Source of the DNA: JARRNO01 sp037384885
GTDB taxonomy: Bacteria; Acidobacteriota; UBA4820; DSQY01
NCBI GenBank assembly: GCA_037384885.1
Contig: JARRNO010000133.1
Location: 1 to 5,869, forward strand
DNA: 5,869 nucleotides
Reading direction: 5' to 3'
Made by a program: the position numbers and the translations under genes. Position 1 is the stretch's first letter. Each line of letters begins with the position of its first letter. The notes beneath the pieces are model-generated. The model made no database searches. It worked only from the letters and a program-made list of their open reading frames with translations, and was not told where the DNA came from. Positions 4,759 to 5,869 of the stretch are shown here, piece after piece.

Positions 4759-5868
4759 CTAAAGCTTTTCAAGCGCCGACTTCAGATCCTCCGCCTTTCT
4801 TTCATATTCAGCCAGGAGTGCGCGGTTTTTGTCCACCACCTCGCTCGGAGCCTTTTCGAGAAAGGACGGATTGGCGAGTTTGCCGGCAAACGCCCTCTCC
4901 TGGGCGAGCACCTTGTCGAGTTGCTGCTGCAACCTTTGCCGCTCCTTCCCGATATCCTTCGGCTTTTCCTGCGCACGGGCGGCAAACTTGTAGCCGCTGG
5001 AGACGCCGGTCCACCAGGTAGGATCGGAGGGCAGCGCCTTCACCTCTTCCAGCTTGGACAGCCGCCCCAGGAACAGGACCTCCTCGCGCGACTCGTTCAG
5101 GCAGGAGGAGGCATCAGATTCCACCGGTACCGCAAGGACTTCGATGTGAGCCTTCGGAGGCACGCCTTTCTCCGCCCTTAAATTTCGAATGCTGGTCACG
5201 AAATCCATGAGGCCCTCTACGCGGCCGTTCACGTCGAAAGGTGCCTCGCGACGGGGCGTGGGATAGTTGCCTAGTGCCAGCAAACCGCTCGTTCCGGGAA
5301 TTTTCTGCCAGAGATCCTCTGTAAGAAACGGCATAAAGGGGTGAAGCAGGCGCAAAAACCCCTCGAGGACATGAACCAGCACCCATCGGGTGGCGGCAGC
5401 GCGCTCCGCCGGAGCCTGCTGTGTCAACGACACCTTGGAGGCTTCAAGATACCAATCGCAGTACTTGTGCCAGATGAAGTGATAGAGCGCGTCCGCTGCT
5501 TCGTAAAACCGGAAGCTTTCCAGGGAATCGTTCACCGATGAGACCAGCGATTCATATTCATCCAAAATCCACTTGTCCCAAAGTCCCAGATCCCTTTCGG
5601 AAGGTTCCCAGGGCTGGGAATCCCCTGCCTGCATGAGAACGTAACGGGCTGCGTTCCAGATCTTGTTGGCAAAAGCCCGGTAGCCTTCCATGCGCTTGGT
5701 GTCCAGCGCCACGTCGGTTCCCGGCACGCAGAGAATGGCCAAGGTAAAACGCACGGCATCCGCTCCGTGACGGTCCACGAGTTCCAGGGGATCGATGACG
5801 TTCCCCAGTGTCTTGCTCATCTTCCGGCCCCTGGCGTCACGGACCAGGCCGTGGAGAAAGACATCCCG
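4759..5868 (-). CDS. valS: Valine--tRNA ligase, C-terminal part (5' end outside window)
   Basis: Class I aminoacyl-tRNA synthetase that charges tRNA-Val with valine in the cytoplasm. The 369 residues visible are the C-terminal portion. They open inside the catalytic core just before the KMSKS loop, which reads KMSKT at fragment residues 16-20 and is followed by LGN-x-IDP, as in ValRS. An anticodon-binding helical domain follows, with NKIWNAARYVL near 67-77, FLTEDLWQ near 181 and IRNLRAEKGVPP near 227. The protein ends in the ValRS C-terminal coiled coil (about 304-369) with the family signature NPSFLEKAPSEVV at 333-345. The frame is open through the right window edge, so the editing domain and HIGH motif lie outside. 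The stop is TAG at 4759-4761. The segment joining the anticodon domain to the coiled coil (about 285-305) looks divergent from the usual pattern. It is transcribed in the same direction as everything downstream, and no clear intrinsic terminator follows, so read-through is possible. Family assignment is certain. Confidence 0.97.
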   Translation of the reverse strand, partial: RDVFLHGLVRDARGRKMSKTLGNVIDPLELVDRHGADAVRFTLAILCVPGTDVALDTKRMEGYRAFANKIWNAARYVLMQAGDSQPWEPSERDLGLWDKWILDEYESLVSSVNDSLESFRFYEAADALYHFIWHKYCDWYLEASKVSLTQQAPAERAAATRWVLVHVLEGFLRLLHPFMPFLTEDLWQKIPGTSGLLALGNYPTPRREAPFDVNGRVEGLMDFVTSIRNLRAEKGVPPKAHIEVLAVPVESDASSCLNESREEVLFLGRLSKLEEVKALPSDPTWWTGVSSGYKFAARAQEKPKDIGKERQRLQQQLDKVLAQERAFAGKLANPSFLEKAPSEVVDKNRALLAEYERKAEDLKSALEKL

Positions 5869-5869
5869 G

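Overview
This 5.9-kb window is bacterial chromosomal DNA with a moderately high GC content. Every supportable gene lies on the minus strand, so the biological reading order runs from high to low coordinates. No rRNA, tRNA, CRISPR array, insertion sequence or plasmid gene is visible, and no gene-free stretch exceeds about 125 bases. The mixture (valyl-tRNA synthetase, a RodZ-like membrane HTH protein, helical-repeat proteins, a J-domain/TPR protein and a PP2C phosphatase) suggests a Gram-negative environmental bacterium, perhaps Acidobacteriota or a deltaproteobacterial-type lineage. That placement is inference only, because no taxonomic marker was compared.

Layout in the direction of transcription. 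(1) 5868-4759 is the C-terminal part of valS, cut by the right edge. (2) A 101-base gap carries a good sigma70-type promoter and a strong Shine-Dalgarno for a 121-residue single-pass membrane protein (4657-4292). (3) A 97-base gap carries a second sigma70-type promoter next to a three-armed inverted repeat. It precedes a tight three-gene unit: a 242-residue helical-repeat protein (4195-3467), a 292-residue RodZ-like protein (3462-2584) and a 382-residue helical-repeat protein (2587-1439). The first junction is a 4-base gap and the second an ATGA overlap. (4) A 122-base gap carries a third sigma70-type promoter whose predicted +1 falls on the A of the start codon. It precedes a J-domain/TPR protein (1316-666), which overlaps by ATGA a PP2C-type Ser/Thr phosphatase (669 to the left edge).

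The most interesting point is that the two proteins flanking the RodZ-like gene are paralogues. Each is built from two copies of a roughly 90-residue LRV/HEAT-like helical unit, so four copies of one unit surround a membrane-anchored DNA-binding-type protein. With the adjoining J/TPR and PP2C pair, the region looks like a small co-directional module of scaffold, membrane and signalling proteins. A joint role in cell shape or envelope control is a hypothesis, not something the sequence proves.
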